This document shows, one piece after another, positions 9,688 through 18,572 of a stretch of DNA of 31,000 nt. The number at the start of each line of letters is the position of its first letter. The stretch's first letter is position 1. The translations under genes were made by a program, and so were the position numbers. The notes under the pieces were generated by a model. It saw only the letters and a program-made list of their open reading frames with translations, did no database searches and had not been told where the DNA came from. Origin of the DNA: Adiantum capillus-veneris (Eukaryota > Streptophyta > Polypodiopsida > Polypodiales > Pteridaceae); assembly GCA_014529385.2 (NCBI GenBank), contig CM043944.1, positions 70,172,895-70,203,894 on the forward strand, read 5' to 3'.

Positions 9688-10693
9688 AGACATCATACGC
9701 GTATTATGTCTCACAGCATGAATTTCACATCCATTTCAACATTTGAGTGCATAGCCTCATTCCACATGTTAATCACATCATATGAACCAAGTATCATAAG
9801 AATTGGAGTTAGAAAACCCAAGGAAAACCAAAAAGACGCAAAGTAGGCCATAAAATTGATTTTTGGTCCTAATTTTGTCAAAATAACTCCAAACTCATTG
9901 AAACTTTGTAGGATTGTTGTTAAACACATCTACAAGCTATCTGGAACCAAAAAGCACCATTTTGACACAAAAGACATCATACGCGTATGCTGTCTATTTG
10001 CACTTACAGAGCCAAAACTGCTCGTTTGTCATCATACATCCATTATATATATCTAATACATGCTACATATGAAATTTGGAACCATTTGGTCAAGAGGATC
10101 ATCCCATTAGCCCAGGAAAATCCTTCACCTAAAGCCTATTTTTGGCCCAAATTCAACATACTCAAGTCCAAACCAAGATTTGAGTAGAGACAGTCCTTCA
10201 CTAGTACATGGGGAGTCCTCAGAACCAATCCCATGCAAAATTGATGAAAAAGACATCATACGCATATGATGTCTCCAGAGCCAATTTTAGCCCAAAATCT
10301 ATCCAAACTTCATAAATCCACTGAATAAGCCTACCTAAAGCCAAATCCAAGCTTATAGAGAAATTTGGTCCAAAAAATACACTAAAAGACATCATACGCG
10401 TATGATGTCTCACTATGTGATTTTGGCACCTCAGGGCTTCAACCACCAAACAGAAGTGATCTACATGCCATTTGAAAGTGAACCACCAAGTTTTATCCAA
10501 TTTGGATCATAAAATCCAATTCCCTTTCAAAATTTTGCCAAGAGCCGGAACTGGACTAAATTGGCCAAAACTTGACCAAATGGGATTCAAACTCAAATCC
10601 AAGCATATGATAATCATGTATACACTATCAGCTACAAGTACAACCAATATGAAGTCATTTTGACACAAAAGACATCATACGCGTATGATGTCT
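9688..10693. repeat. Array of five 24-bp palindromes with ~140-bp periodicity
   Basis: Five copies at 9688-9711, 9972-9995, 10251-10274, 10387-10410 and 10670-10693. The half site is AGACATCATACG followed by its exact reverse complement; the centre is ACGCGT. The last two copies are perfect and the other three have one mismatch each. Start-to-start steps are 284, 279, 136 and 283 bp, close to multiples of 140. The intervening DNA has loosely similar phrases (AAAAAGACGC near 9830 and 10820; CCAAATTC or CCAAACTC phrases), which suggests a degenerate satellite-like base repeat. Confidence 0.85.
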
Positions 10694-10859
10694 CCAGCAT
10701 GATTTTGAGCCCATTTTGCATATTTTTTCACCTACCTTGCATCCTTAGGCCCTGAATAGCTCATGTTTCAATTTTCAAGTCATTTGGATAGTTAAAAGCT
10801 TCACTTCGGCTTTCAGTACTAAAAAGACGCTAACTTTTGAAATTGGAGTTACAGGATCC

Positions 10860-11102
10860 ATGGATTCCACCAAGTCATCGGCAACGAAAAGAAAAAGACC
10901 GACAATCAAAGATGCTATTGCAGAAGCGGAACCCTTTGACATTCCAGCAGAAACCCTCAAGCCAACCAAAACTTGGGTGGAGGAAGCAGTATTGGAGAAA
11001 GAGGGAATAAAGATCTACCAGGGGACTTTCAGAGATCCTCAAGGGCAAGCGGTGGATGTACCGATGATCCCACAGGAATTGGTAGATTATAGCAGGTCAT
11101 GA
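10860..11102 (+). pseudogene. Coiled-coil ORF, N-terminal segment
   Basis: 81 codons from an ATG (MDSTKSSATKRKRPTIKDA) with a basic cluster KRKRP that could be a nuclear signal. It closes at TGA 11100-11102. The same frame resumes immediately, so the stop is an interruption; a CGA-to-TGA change (C-to-T at a CpG) explains it. This is the first part of a frame that spans 10860-14135. The start is chosen because it is the first ATG after the palindrome array and the first in an otherwise open frame. No known family recognised with confidence. Confidence 0.6.
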
Positions 11103-12659
11103 GACATCAGTAGGTACCTGGAAAGGGCAGACTTGCACAGTTTCTTCACCTCGAGACCATCAGGTGTGGATACAAGAAGAGTGTACGAGTTGGCAATATC
11201 CATTCAGAAGGATGGAAAAGCCACATTGACAGCCATGGATGGAGAGAAGGTAGAAGTACAGATCACTCCACAGCTAATTGCAGACGCATTGAAGCTGCAC
11301 AATAAAGGGATCTCGGTCAGGGAAAGAAGAGAGGCCATAGAGTTCTATGGGCCCAAGAAACAGAATGCGACCTATGGAGGTATGGCGGACCCAAGAGCGG
11401 CAACCCTTTGTCGACTGTACAACCAATTTCTTCATGTTTGCAGTAAAAGACCGCAAAAGTATACGACACCACCCCATGCCATTGCGACCACCATCACATG
11501 GGCATTAAAGAGCAATATGCCAAAAGAGGTGAATTACGCTCAACAGATCCACGAGCAAGTAATTGCCATGCACAATGAGAAGCCAAAATACATAGGAGGG
11601 GCGGAAATTCTGACAAGAATAGCTTATGAAGCTATTGCAGCTAGAGATCAGTGGCCAAAGGCTCCCTCCCAGAATGAGTGGCTTAGAGAAGCCGATGAGG
11701 AGGAAGAACAGCCCGAAGTACCCAAGAGGGCATCCACAAGAGCACGCCGGAAACTAGAAGTAGTTTCAGAACCTGAAGAGGATGTGGACGAGCCACTTAA
11801 GAAGAAAGTAAAGAAGAAGGTTGCTCCCAAGCAAACCAAAAGTCAGAAAGCGGCAAGGATGGAAAGATTAGTGGAGCAGTTTAGAGCGGAAAGAGTTCTA
11901 AAGGGTGACTTTGAAGAACAGTGGGTGCCAGACCCCACTAAAGTTGGAACTAGCTCGGCCAGGCCACATATTGATCAATACGATCAATATATTAAAGCTT
12001 ATGAGGAGTCAGAGGCTATTTTGGAGCAGCAACCTGTCGAGCCATACACTGAAGAGGAGGTACAGCAATTAAAAGCTGAGCTAAAAAAAGACGACAAGGG
12101 GAAAAGGAAAGTAGATGAGTCTACTAAGCCTCAAGAGAAAGATGGGCAAGCCGACAAGGGGAAAGCCAAGGAAGCTGAGGACAAACATCCCTCTATGACT
12201 GATGTACCAAGCCCAAAGAAGATGGAAAAAATTGTGGAAGAGACCACAGTAGAGGTGGACACAGATGTTTTGGAAAAGCCAGAAGCCGAGACCAAAGAAA
12301 AGAAGATAGATCCAGTTCAGCAAAAGAGAAATGATTATGAGGATCTGGTAGAGATAGGATACACCAAAGAAGAGGCCCTTGAGGCAGTTTATGGGATCAC
12401 CCTACAAAAACAAGATGAACGGAGAGGGACGGAGAAAAAGGCAAAGAGTAAAAAAGAAAGTGAAGAGAAACTGGACGAACCGAAAGTACTAGAAGAGCCA
12501 AAGCCAGCGGAGGTGGTGGCGGAAAGAGCTTTAGAGTTGACAGATGATGATGAAAAAGACATGCACATGGTGCATGAACTGCTCAACAAGATAAAAGAAA
12601 GGTCCAAGGCAAAGGAAGTAGAGATTGAGACAGCCAAACAAAGGGAAGCAGAGTTGTAG
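11103..12659 (+). pseudogene. Coiled-coil ORF, middle segment with charged tail and possible UBA-like motif
   Basis: Same frame as 10860-11102. The first ~190 codons look globular: HSFFTSRPSGVDTRRVYELA, VQITPQLIADALKLHNKG, then YTTPPHAIATTITWALKS. The layout (an FF-containing helix, a VYEL strand, then a pattern like VxITPxLIAxALKL) is reminiscent of plant retroelement ORFs of the ATHILA-ORF1 or Transposase_32 type; this is an impression, not a match. Then follow Lys/Glu-rich low complexity (KKKVKKKVAPK) and, at 12333-12395, DYEDLVEIGYTKEEALEAVY, which resembles a UBA domain core. It ends at TAG 12657-12659, explained by CAG-to-TAG, and the frame continues. Confidence 0.65.
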
Positions 12660-14135
12660 AGAAATTTAGAGAATGCTATGACTGAATCTGAAAGTCATAA
12701 AGCATCACTCTATGACGCGGAAAACGAGAGAGACGGCTTGGTACTCCAGCTAGCCGAGGCTTCAAGAGAAGTAACAAGTGCACAGGAAGCAAGGGAGCGG
12801 ATAGAGGATGAGTTGGAGGCGGCTAAGGATGAGCTCATTGAGCTAAGGGAAAGAGTCGATCTCCAAGAAAGAACAATCACTAGACTTAGGTCTACCCCTA
12901 GAGCTAGCAGAGCAGGAACCGAACAAGAGGGAGCTATCGTACCAGTTTTGGAAGACCAGGTCCGAAGCTTACAAAGAGAGCTAAGATTAGAGCAAGTGCA
13001 AAGGTTGCACATTGCGGAGGGATCATTGGCCACAAAGGAGAGGCTCACATTAGAAAATCAAACACTACAGACAGAGAATGAGGCCCTCCGCAAACAGCTC
13101 CAAGATCTACAAGAGCAACAAAGAAGAGAGACAGAGACACCACAAGAAGAATCAGGTGGAGCAGCCATAGAGCTACCAGCAACTGGAGAGGCAACCACAA
13201 TTGAAGATCCAGCCCCAGCTCAAGAGGTGGCCTCGACTTCAAGAATCTCTGAAGAAGAAGAACAAAGGCTCCATGACCAAATAGAAAAGTCAGCAGAGGA
13301 GAGTGCCAAGGCGGAAATGGAATGGGAGAGGAGACTCCTAATCTCCATTAGACTTCAGGGATTAGACACAAAAGTGCTCCATGAACAGTGGATGCAACCC
13401 AGCCTGCCTTTCCCTTTGATGAAATTTGAAGTGCTAAAGACGAAAAAGAGAATAGAGGAGGAGCAGTATGTCGCTCTTTACGAAGGCGACATCACAAAGG
13501 AGGAACAATCAAAGAAGATAGTAGATTCACAACCTAGATGGAGGAAAGGTTGGCTGAACAAATACTTAGCCTACCTCATCTACTTGGTGGAGGCACCAAA
13601 GGAGATTCGGGAGGATGCAACCTTCTGCCCGATGCCAAGAGTCAGAAACTGGAAAGAGCATGGCAGGATTGCAGAAAAGAAGCCAAATTGGCTTAATTAT
13701 CCCAGGATGCCAGGACCAAAGGCAGGAGAGAGAATAGGTAAAGACTACATGGTGAAAACCCTAACGGGCACCATCAAGCTCTTTACTGGCTCTCCTGACC
13801 TTTCATGTCAGATGCTCAAGAAAATCTGCAGGACTCTCTTAGCTTGCATTGAAGTGTTCGCGCCAGATAAAGCCACGACCTCGAGTCTACTATCGACGGC
13901 CGACACGGTGACTGATATGATGTACGATCTTTCATTGCAGCCTTCTCCAAAAGTGTTACACCTCCTATACCAAAGGATTATGTTTTTGCCTAGCTTCCAC
14001 ATGCAAACATTCGAAGAAGCTTTCTACACCGGCCTTTTCACCCACGAGAGCAAAATATTCGGCCCAACCTTGACCATCGGCAACCTACGATACGAATCAC
14101 ATTTGCAGATGCTCAAGACGATAGGACTTTATTGA
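12660..14135 (+). pseudogene. Coiled-coil ORF, C-terminal segment with conserved-looking domain
   Basis: Same frame again. The first ~150 codons are a long heptad-type coiled coil (LQLAEASREVTSAQEARERI, ELIELRERVDLQERTITRL, LTLENQTLQTENEALRKQLQ). After an acidic, Pro/Glu-rich linker, residues from about 13320 to the end look globular: WERRLLISIRLQGLD, WRKGWLNKYLAYLIYL, FCPMPRVRNWKEHGR, KKICRTLLACIEVF, VLHLLYQRIMFLPSFHMQTF. No zinc knuckle, transmembrane segment or protease motif is visible, so it is not a classical envelope protein or nucleocapsid. It ends 37 bp before the terminal polypurine tract. Candidate roles are structural (capsid-like, via coiled-coil assembly) or accessory; this is inference only. 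Confidence 0.65.
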
Positions 14136-14172
14136 CCAAGCATAAAATTCATGTCAGGGACGACATGAACGC

Positions 14173-14184
14173 GGAGGGGGGGAG
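14173..14184 (+). other. Terminal polypurine tract
   Basis: GGAGGGGGGGAG lies directly before TGTTGAG, the LTR start. This is the standard plus-strand primer position at the 3' LTR of LTR retrotransposons. Confidence 0.85.
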
Positions 14185-14393
14185 TGTTGAGCCAGCAAAG
14201 GATCACACCCACATTTTTGCTCACACTCATCATTTTGTAACCATTGATTGTAATAAATGTCTTTCTGACATTAATTTTGATTTGAGCCATTCATTAAGTA
14301 ACGGGACTCAATTGAGTTTCCAGCTTGTAATCCCGAAGTAATTTCACTTGCTAATGTAATTAGTTAGAGATGTTCTCACCTCCAAGGCTGAGG

Positions 14394-14400
14394 TATATAG
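14394..14400 (+). promoter_or_regulatory. Candidate LTR TATA box
   Basis: TATATAG, about 210 bp into the LTR, upstream of the AG microsatellite. The position fits the U3/R promoter of an LTR. Not tested by any transcript evidence. Confidence 0.45.
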
Positions 14401-14472
14401 GCCAAAGTTTTTGTAACCTAAAGAGGGCAGATTATTAATCAAAGTGAGTTTTTTGAGCGCCGTGACTGTGTC

Positions 14473-14476
<4 letters not shown>

Positions 14477-14520
<44 letters not shown>
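14477..14520 (+). repeat. (AG)22 microsatellite in the LTR
   Basis: Uninterrupted AG dinucleotides for 44 bp, just downstream of the TATA-like box and so probably in the transcribed R/U5 part. GAGA tracts near plant promoters can bind GAGA-binding (BBR/BPC) proteins; no function is shown here. The short ORF running through it is a by-product of the repeat. Confidence 0.9.
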
Positions 14521-14522
<2 letters not shown>

Positions 14523-15146
14523 TTATCTACTTGCTACGCGAGCTACGGAGCCGCCATTGGAGAAGCGACACCGCCATTGTGTTAGCAACGGCGAGAGCTA
14601 CGCACAGATACCAAGAGTGCGCGCTATCGACTTCTATGTGTGGTAAGTTCCTACGAGCTTCGGTGTGAGTTTTCTTCCAACTCGTGTGTCGGAATGGAGC
14701 ATGCAGCATATCTATAGAACCACAACGAGTAGAGCTACACATTAGTACCATCGGGGTCAAGTTTCGATCACCTGTATTTTTTGGCATGTCTTCATACGCG
14801 TTTACCGCACGGAGTGGTTATAGGTTGGTTTTGCAGTTCAAGTCTTTAGGGTGTTGTTCTTACCTAGTGTATAGACTTCCCCTTGAGTTTGAGATCGATT
14901 CAATGATTCTAGATCCTGTTTCGTATAGCATTCGTTCGTAGTACGGATTTCAGTCACTTGCGTATTTTAGAACTTAGATTTGATTTCCTTAGTAGTGATT
15001 GTCATTAGAAGGTCGAGTAGGTGATTTGACACCCACCTAGTTGTTTCCATGCGCCTGCGGGTCAAGCTCCGTCCTCGTCTGACAAATTCTGTTGTTGGTT
15101 GAGTTCTCGCTATTTAGCTTCCGCTAGCGGCGTAACCGCCTTAACA

Positions 15147-15681
15147 ACCGTCATCTACCAAGATGTGCACCTTGTGCCCTTGAAGAGATCCGTGCATACG
15201 CACTAACTCATGTGGACCGAAGGTCTGTTGCCACATGGAAGCAGTGATACAGTATTCATGCACCACCTCGGTGTGTGTTACCTCCATTGTGGAGAAACGT
15301 GAGGAAGACTCAAGAGGCAGCAGCTGCACCGTGTGCACTGCTTTCTCCTTGCTGTGGGCAATAGATTTCCCCTTGGGACAATCCTTTTTGCCATGGCAAC
15401 TTCCCAAGCATTGAAAGCTCAACTTCTCGTTTATAGCCTTCTTAAATTCCTCAAGAGAGGACCACGCGACCCTTCGGTATTTTAGCTGCCCCTCAAAATT
15501 GGATACCAGAAATTTCCTTTTATTGTTCCCATACTGTGTGCGTGTATTACCATGTGTATTAGCAGGCACATGATTATTATGTGATTTCTTTTTATCTAGG
15601 TCATCATGAATGTGTGCTTTTGCTATGGCCTCCTCAAGAGTTTTAGGGTCCTGAGTCTTGACGTGCTTCTTAAGCTTTGGT
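15147..15681 (-). pseudogene. gag-pro: Minus-strand gypsy gag C-terminus and start of protease
   Basis: Open frame on the minus strand: LKKHVKTQDPKTLEEAIAKA (end of capsid), a basic segment, a damaged zinc knuckle (FQCLGSCHGKKDCPKGK, with Cys/His spacing shortened), then HELVRMHGSLQGHKVHILVD, the entry to a gypsy-type protease. It stops within the active-site region because the giant element's LTR begins there; the following Cys codon and stop come from LTR sequence. The right end (15681) is the copia TSD; codons further right that extend this frame belong to the copia LTR. The gag continues on the other side of copia at 20265. Confidence 0.8.
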
Positions 15682-15686
15682 GTCAG
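15682..15686. other. Target-site duplication of copia element, left
   Basis: GTCAG directly before the 5' LTR, matching GTCAG at 20260-20264 directly after the third LTR. A 5-bp duplication is standard for LTR retrotransposon integration. In the minus-strand gag it covers the Leu-Thr codons joined across the insertion. Confidence 0.85.
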
Positions 15687-15913
15687 TGTTACCATATACA
15701 TGTGGTAGTGATGTGTGTGAACATACTAGGACCGTCGGGGTATTTTTTCCCTCTTTAGGAGGTTTTTTCCCCCGTGCGTTGTATATACGCCCATCAGTCT
15801 AGGGCTATCCATATTTCCATTGCATACTAAGTAACAAACTCTCTATTGTGTGCCTTGAGCTTCCTTCGTCTTCTCCAAGCTTTGTGCATTTCTCTGCAAC
15901 CCTAAATCCAACA
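15687..15913 (+). repeat. Copia 5' LTR (227 bp)
   Basis: TGTTACC to CCAACA with TGTT/AACA ends. It contains a TATATA box at 15782-15787. By hand count it differs from each of the other two LTRs at about 17 of 227 positions. Primer site follows after two bases. Confidence 0.92.
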
Positions 15914-15915
15914 AT

Positions 15916-15927
15916 TGGTATCAGAGC
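15916..15927 (+). other. Primer binding site, initiator tRNA-Met
   Basis: TGGTATCAGAGC, complementary to the 3' end of plant initiator tRNA-Met and typical of copia elements. Two bases (AT) separate it from the LTR end. Confidence 0.9.
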
Positions 15928-16225
15928 AGGTTGCGTCCTCCCAGGCTTAGTCGCCAGCTGCTCCAGCACACGCCTGCTCACTTTCTCCAATTTCAGTGAG
16001 CTCAGTCTGCTCAGATTTTTTATTCGGGCTCATTTTGGCCTCCGTTTCCACTACAAGCAATACTGCATAGGCTATTTTTTCATTTTGTGCAGAATTTCTA
16101 TTAGTGCCATTTTTTGCATAACAAGTGCCTCATAGTCTTCTACAGTTTGTGCTATATAGCACGTGTTGTTCTCGCTCGGTTTCTCCTATTTTTGGGCAGT
16201 TTTCACATCAGGTGCAGCATTTACC
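15928..16225 (+). other. Copia leader
   Basis: Untranslated leader between the primer site and the gag ATG, pyrimidine-rich, with no ORF I consider real. The usual place for RNA packaging signals; none can be identified by eye. Confidence 0.5.
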
Positions 16226-16827
16226 ATGGCTGACAAAAACACAGATGTGTTCAAGATGTTTGCTGTTGAGGACAGGTTGGATGGGGACAACTACCCTATG
16301 TGGCTTATATGATGCAACATGTTCTTGTGTCAAAGGGCGTCTGGAACATTGTGTAGGGCATTGATGTATGTCCTGGTTCTAAGGATGTAGGCGATGTTGA
16401 GGATGTTGAAGGTCTTGCTGCAAGGATTGTTGCTATTAGAGTTGTTTTGCCTACGGCAGAACAAGCTCGTTGGGATGTAAAGGATGTGCAGGCTCATGCA
16501 TTGATTGCATTGTCTGTGAAGCGCACCATTGTTCCTCACATTCGTTCAACAAAATCTGCAAAATATGATATTCTAGTAGGTCTTTATGCAAGCCGCAATG
16601 AGGCTAAAATTGCTTTGCTACGTCAAGAGCTGGAGTCGAAGATTATGCATGAGGAAGATGATATGGACACTTTTCTTGCTGGTGTCAAGGATATCAATGA
16701 GCAACTTATTTCTGCAGGTGAAGTCATTTTAGATAGTTCCCTTGTGCAGACTGTTCTTGATGCCTTACCAGATTCGTACCAGACTTTTGCTAGTACTTTG
16801 GAGACTTATGACCCAAGGAAATCCTGA
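16226..16827 (+). pseudogene. gag: Copia gag, capsid part
   Basis: Starts at ATG 16226 (MADKNTDVFKMF) with the copia gag entry motif LDGDNYPMW. TGA 16310-16312 follows a frameshift; the next frame has an in-frame TAG at 16354-16356 (explained by CAG-to-TAG) and then runs open as VKDVQAHALIALSV, YASRNEAKIALLRQELESKI, FLAGVKDINEQLISAGEVI and LVQTVLDALPDSYQTFASTL, all typical of the UBN2/copia gag domain. It would form the particle shell. It ends at TGA 16825-16827 by another frameshift, with the nucleocapsid part in a new frame. Confidence 0.85.
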
Positions 16828-17236
16828 AGTTGTCAAGTTTGATGCATTATGCACATTGTTGTTGCAAGAGTCACTTTCTAGAAAAAACAGGATTAGGCAG
16901 CGTGCAGTTGAACGGGCTTTGATTGCTTCTCAAAGAAAGGGTGGTAGCAGCAATGTAGCCACTTCTTATGGTTCTGCTGCGAGTGGCAAAAGTTCTGTTC
17001 CTAATGCTTCTGCTGGCATCAGTTTTTCTGGAAATTCTAGTGATAAGGGCAAAAAGAAGATGCGCTGCCATTATTGTAAAGCTAATGATCACTTGATCAA
17101 GTCGTGTCCTAAGTTGAAGGCCAAAGAGGCTAAGAAGAAAGAGGGTGGTTCCATTGCAAATGCTGGTTCGACTGCAAATGCAACCATTGTTGAGTCTTCT
17201 GTGAAAGGAGTCTGTGATGCTGATGTCGATGCATAA
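16815..17236 (+). pseudogene. gag: Copia gag, nucleocapsid part with zinc knuckle
   Basis: Continues gag in a shifted frame: FDALCTLLLQESLSRKNR, a Ser/Gly-rich basic stretch, then CHYCKANDHLIKSC at 17066-17107, a C-X2-C-X4-H-X4-C zinc knuckle of canonical spacing. The Lys-rich and Ala/Ser-rich tail leads to TAA at 17234-17236 before the protease. The knuckle would bind the element RNA. The gag and protease frames are separated by one more shift. Confidence 0.85.
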
Positions 17237-17701
17237 TGGGATTTTAGTGCAGAGTGCACTTACAATCCTGTTGTCCATGATGCATGCTTGTCAGTTGCTG
17301 CAGATTCACATGTGTGGTATTTCGACAGTGGTGCTACAAAGCACCTTACCGCACATCATGAATTGTTTACCTCTCGAGTATGTCCCTCATGGGAATTCAG
17401 TCACTTGTGCCAACAATGCCTCTTATCCGGTTCAGGGAGTTGGAAAGATTGTGCTTACTGCTGCAAATGGCAGTTTCTTCACACTTGTTGATGCACTTTA
17501 TGTACCTGGGATCAAGAAGAATCTCTTGTCTGTATCCGCACTTGCTAGACTTGGACTTGTAGTCAAATTTGTGGATGACAGATGTACAGTTCAGGATCTC
17601 AATTTTGGTGATGAAATTGTTGCATCTGACCTTTTGTACCGTGGGCTGTATAAGCTCACTTTGTATGACAAGTGTGGACAAAATTTTGCAAAGGAAGCAG
17701 A
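17237..17701 (+). pseudogene. pro: Copia protease and pre-integrase region
   Basis: WYFDSGATKHLT (Asp codon 17324-17326) is the copia protease active site. A frameshift near 17370 moves the signal to the frame reading NSVTCANNASYPVQGVGKI, VDALYVPGIKKNLLSVSALA and DRCTVQDLNFGDEIVA, typical of the copia protease C-terminus and pre-integrase segment. LYRGLYKLTLYDKCG is where the integrase zinc site (HHCC) should begin, but the sequence breaks off into a short repeat (17680-17714) and the next recognisable residues are integrase C-terminus. Confidence 0.82.
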
Positions 17702-18194
17702 AAAATTTTGCAAATGCTGCAGTCTATTACTCCATATGAAGCATGGCATGATAGAAAGCCTTCTATTGAGCACATGCGTGTTTTTGGCTGTTTGGCATAT
17801 GCTTTGGTGCCACAAACACAGCGTAGAAAATTGGATGATAAGGCTGTCAAATGTATTTTTGTTGGTTACAGTGCTGAAAGCAAAGGTTAGAGATTATATC
17901 ATCCGCAAACAAAGCATATTCTAGTTTCACGGGATGTAGTGTTTGTGGAAGATTCTATTCAGCCCTTGCTATCATGTACTAGAGACAGTAATCTAAGCTC
18001 ACAGGACATTTATGACACTTTTCTGCCTCTTTTCAGTGGTGGAAATACGAATGTAAGTTCCAATGAGGAAAATGTACAGCCTATGGGGGTTTCTGAAAAT
18101 GTTACGGATCAATCTATTAGTGATGCAGATGTACATGATGTACTTGATGAGGGAAGGGCTGAAAATGAGCAGGCTAGAGCTATGCCAAAATGGT
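17702..18194 (+). pseudogene. int: Copia integrase C-terminal remnant (core deleted)
   Basis: YEAWHDRKPSIEHMRVFGCL and KLDDKAVKCIFVGYSAESKG are the conserved post-core copia integrase motifs. An in-frame TAG at 17888-17890 is followed by RLYHPQTKHILVSRDVVFVE in the same frame. The HHCC zinc site and the whole DDE catalytic core that should precede these motifs are missing. Beyond ~17960 the sequence is the variable acidic linker between integrase and RT. Confidence 0.8.
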
Positions 18195-18572
18195 TGGTGC
18201 ACCTTTGCATGACAGTAAATTGGATGCACCTTTGTCTAGTCGTACTCTTTCAGGCTCTCACCATGCATCTTATGCATCACATTGTTATTCTTTGGCTGTG
18301 TCTAGCTTACATGATGTTGAGGAGCAGGCTCTGTCTTTTGATGAAGCACATAATTCAAAAAATTGGATGGCTGCCATCAATCAAAATATGATGCACTTAT
18401 AGAAAATGACACATGGACTTTATGTGATTTGCCTCCTGGCAAAAAGGCCATTGGTAAGAAGTGGGTTTACAAGTTGAAACGCAAGCCGGATGGCAAGATC
18501 AATCGCCATAAGGCTCGACTTGTTGCGAAGGGTTATGCACAGCAAAAAGGCATAGACTATGTGCATTGGTAG
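18190..18572 (+). pseudogene. pol: Copia RT, N-terminal part
   Basis: Two overlapping frames. HHASYASHCYSLAVSSLHDV, then FDEAHNSKNWMAAINQNM, lead into the RT entry NDTWTLCDLPPGKKAIGKKW and VYKLKRKPDGKINRHKARLV, AKGYAQQKGIDY. The copia RT motifs that should follow (FAPV region) are absent: a short deletion and frameshift lie at about 18560-18580. Confidence 0.82.

Larger units (their letters stand above)
1..15146 (+). mobile_element. Giant Ty3/gypsy LTR retrotransposon, 5' end outside window
   Basis: Order of domains is gag, aspartic protease, RT, RNase H, integrase, which defines Ty3/gypsy (integrase after RNase H). Unlike a usual gypsy element, which ends soon after integrase, this one continues about 7.4 kb: a second protease ORF, a polypurine tract, a repeat-bearing spacer, a long coiled-coil ORF, a second polypurine tract and a 3' LTR. 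The 5' LTR, primer site and start of gag lie left of the window, so the full element must exceed 16 kb. The right end interrupts a minus-strand gag-protease frame of another element at its active-site codons, showing that it inserted there. Membership of the whole 1-15146 span in one element is inferred from common strand and the absence of an intervening LTR copy; a chimera of two elements is the alternative. Confidence 0.75.
14185..15146 (+). repeat. 3' LTR of the giant gypsy element
   Basis: Begins TGTTGAG immediately after the polypurine tract. The proposed end is TTAACA at 15141-15146, giving a TGTT/AACA inverted terminal match and a length of about 962 bp. Right after it the minus-strand gag-protease frame of another element begins, which supports the boundary to within a few bases. 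It contains a TATA-like box, a long AG microsatellite and a 10-base half of the palindrome found in the internal spacer (14792-14801). No second copy is in the window to confirm the end by alignment. Confidence 0.75.

Noticed and set aside
9688-10693. CRISPR-like array of regularly spaced repeats
   Set aside because: Repeats are perfect palindromes ~140-280 bp apart, in a plant retroelement spacer; spacing and context do not fit CRISPR.
11274-13242. Several minus-strand open frames opposite the coiled-coil ORF
   Set aside because: Ser/Leu-rich shadows of the charged plus-strand frame; no motifs.
12660-14135. Envelope-like protein
   Set aside because: No signal peptide, transmembrane segment or Cys-rich ectodomain; composition is coiled coil and soluble globular.
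14444-14668. Open frame through the AG microsatellite
   Set aside because: The frame is created by the dinucleotide repeat inside the LTR; no motif.
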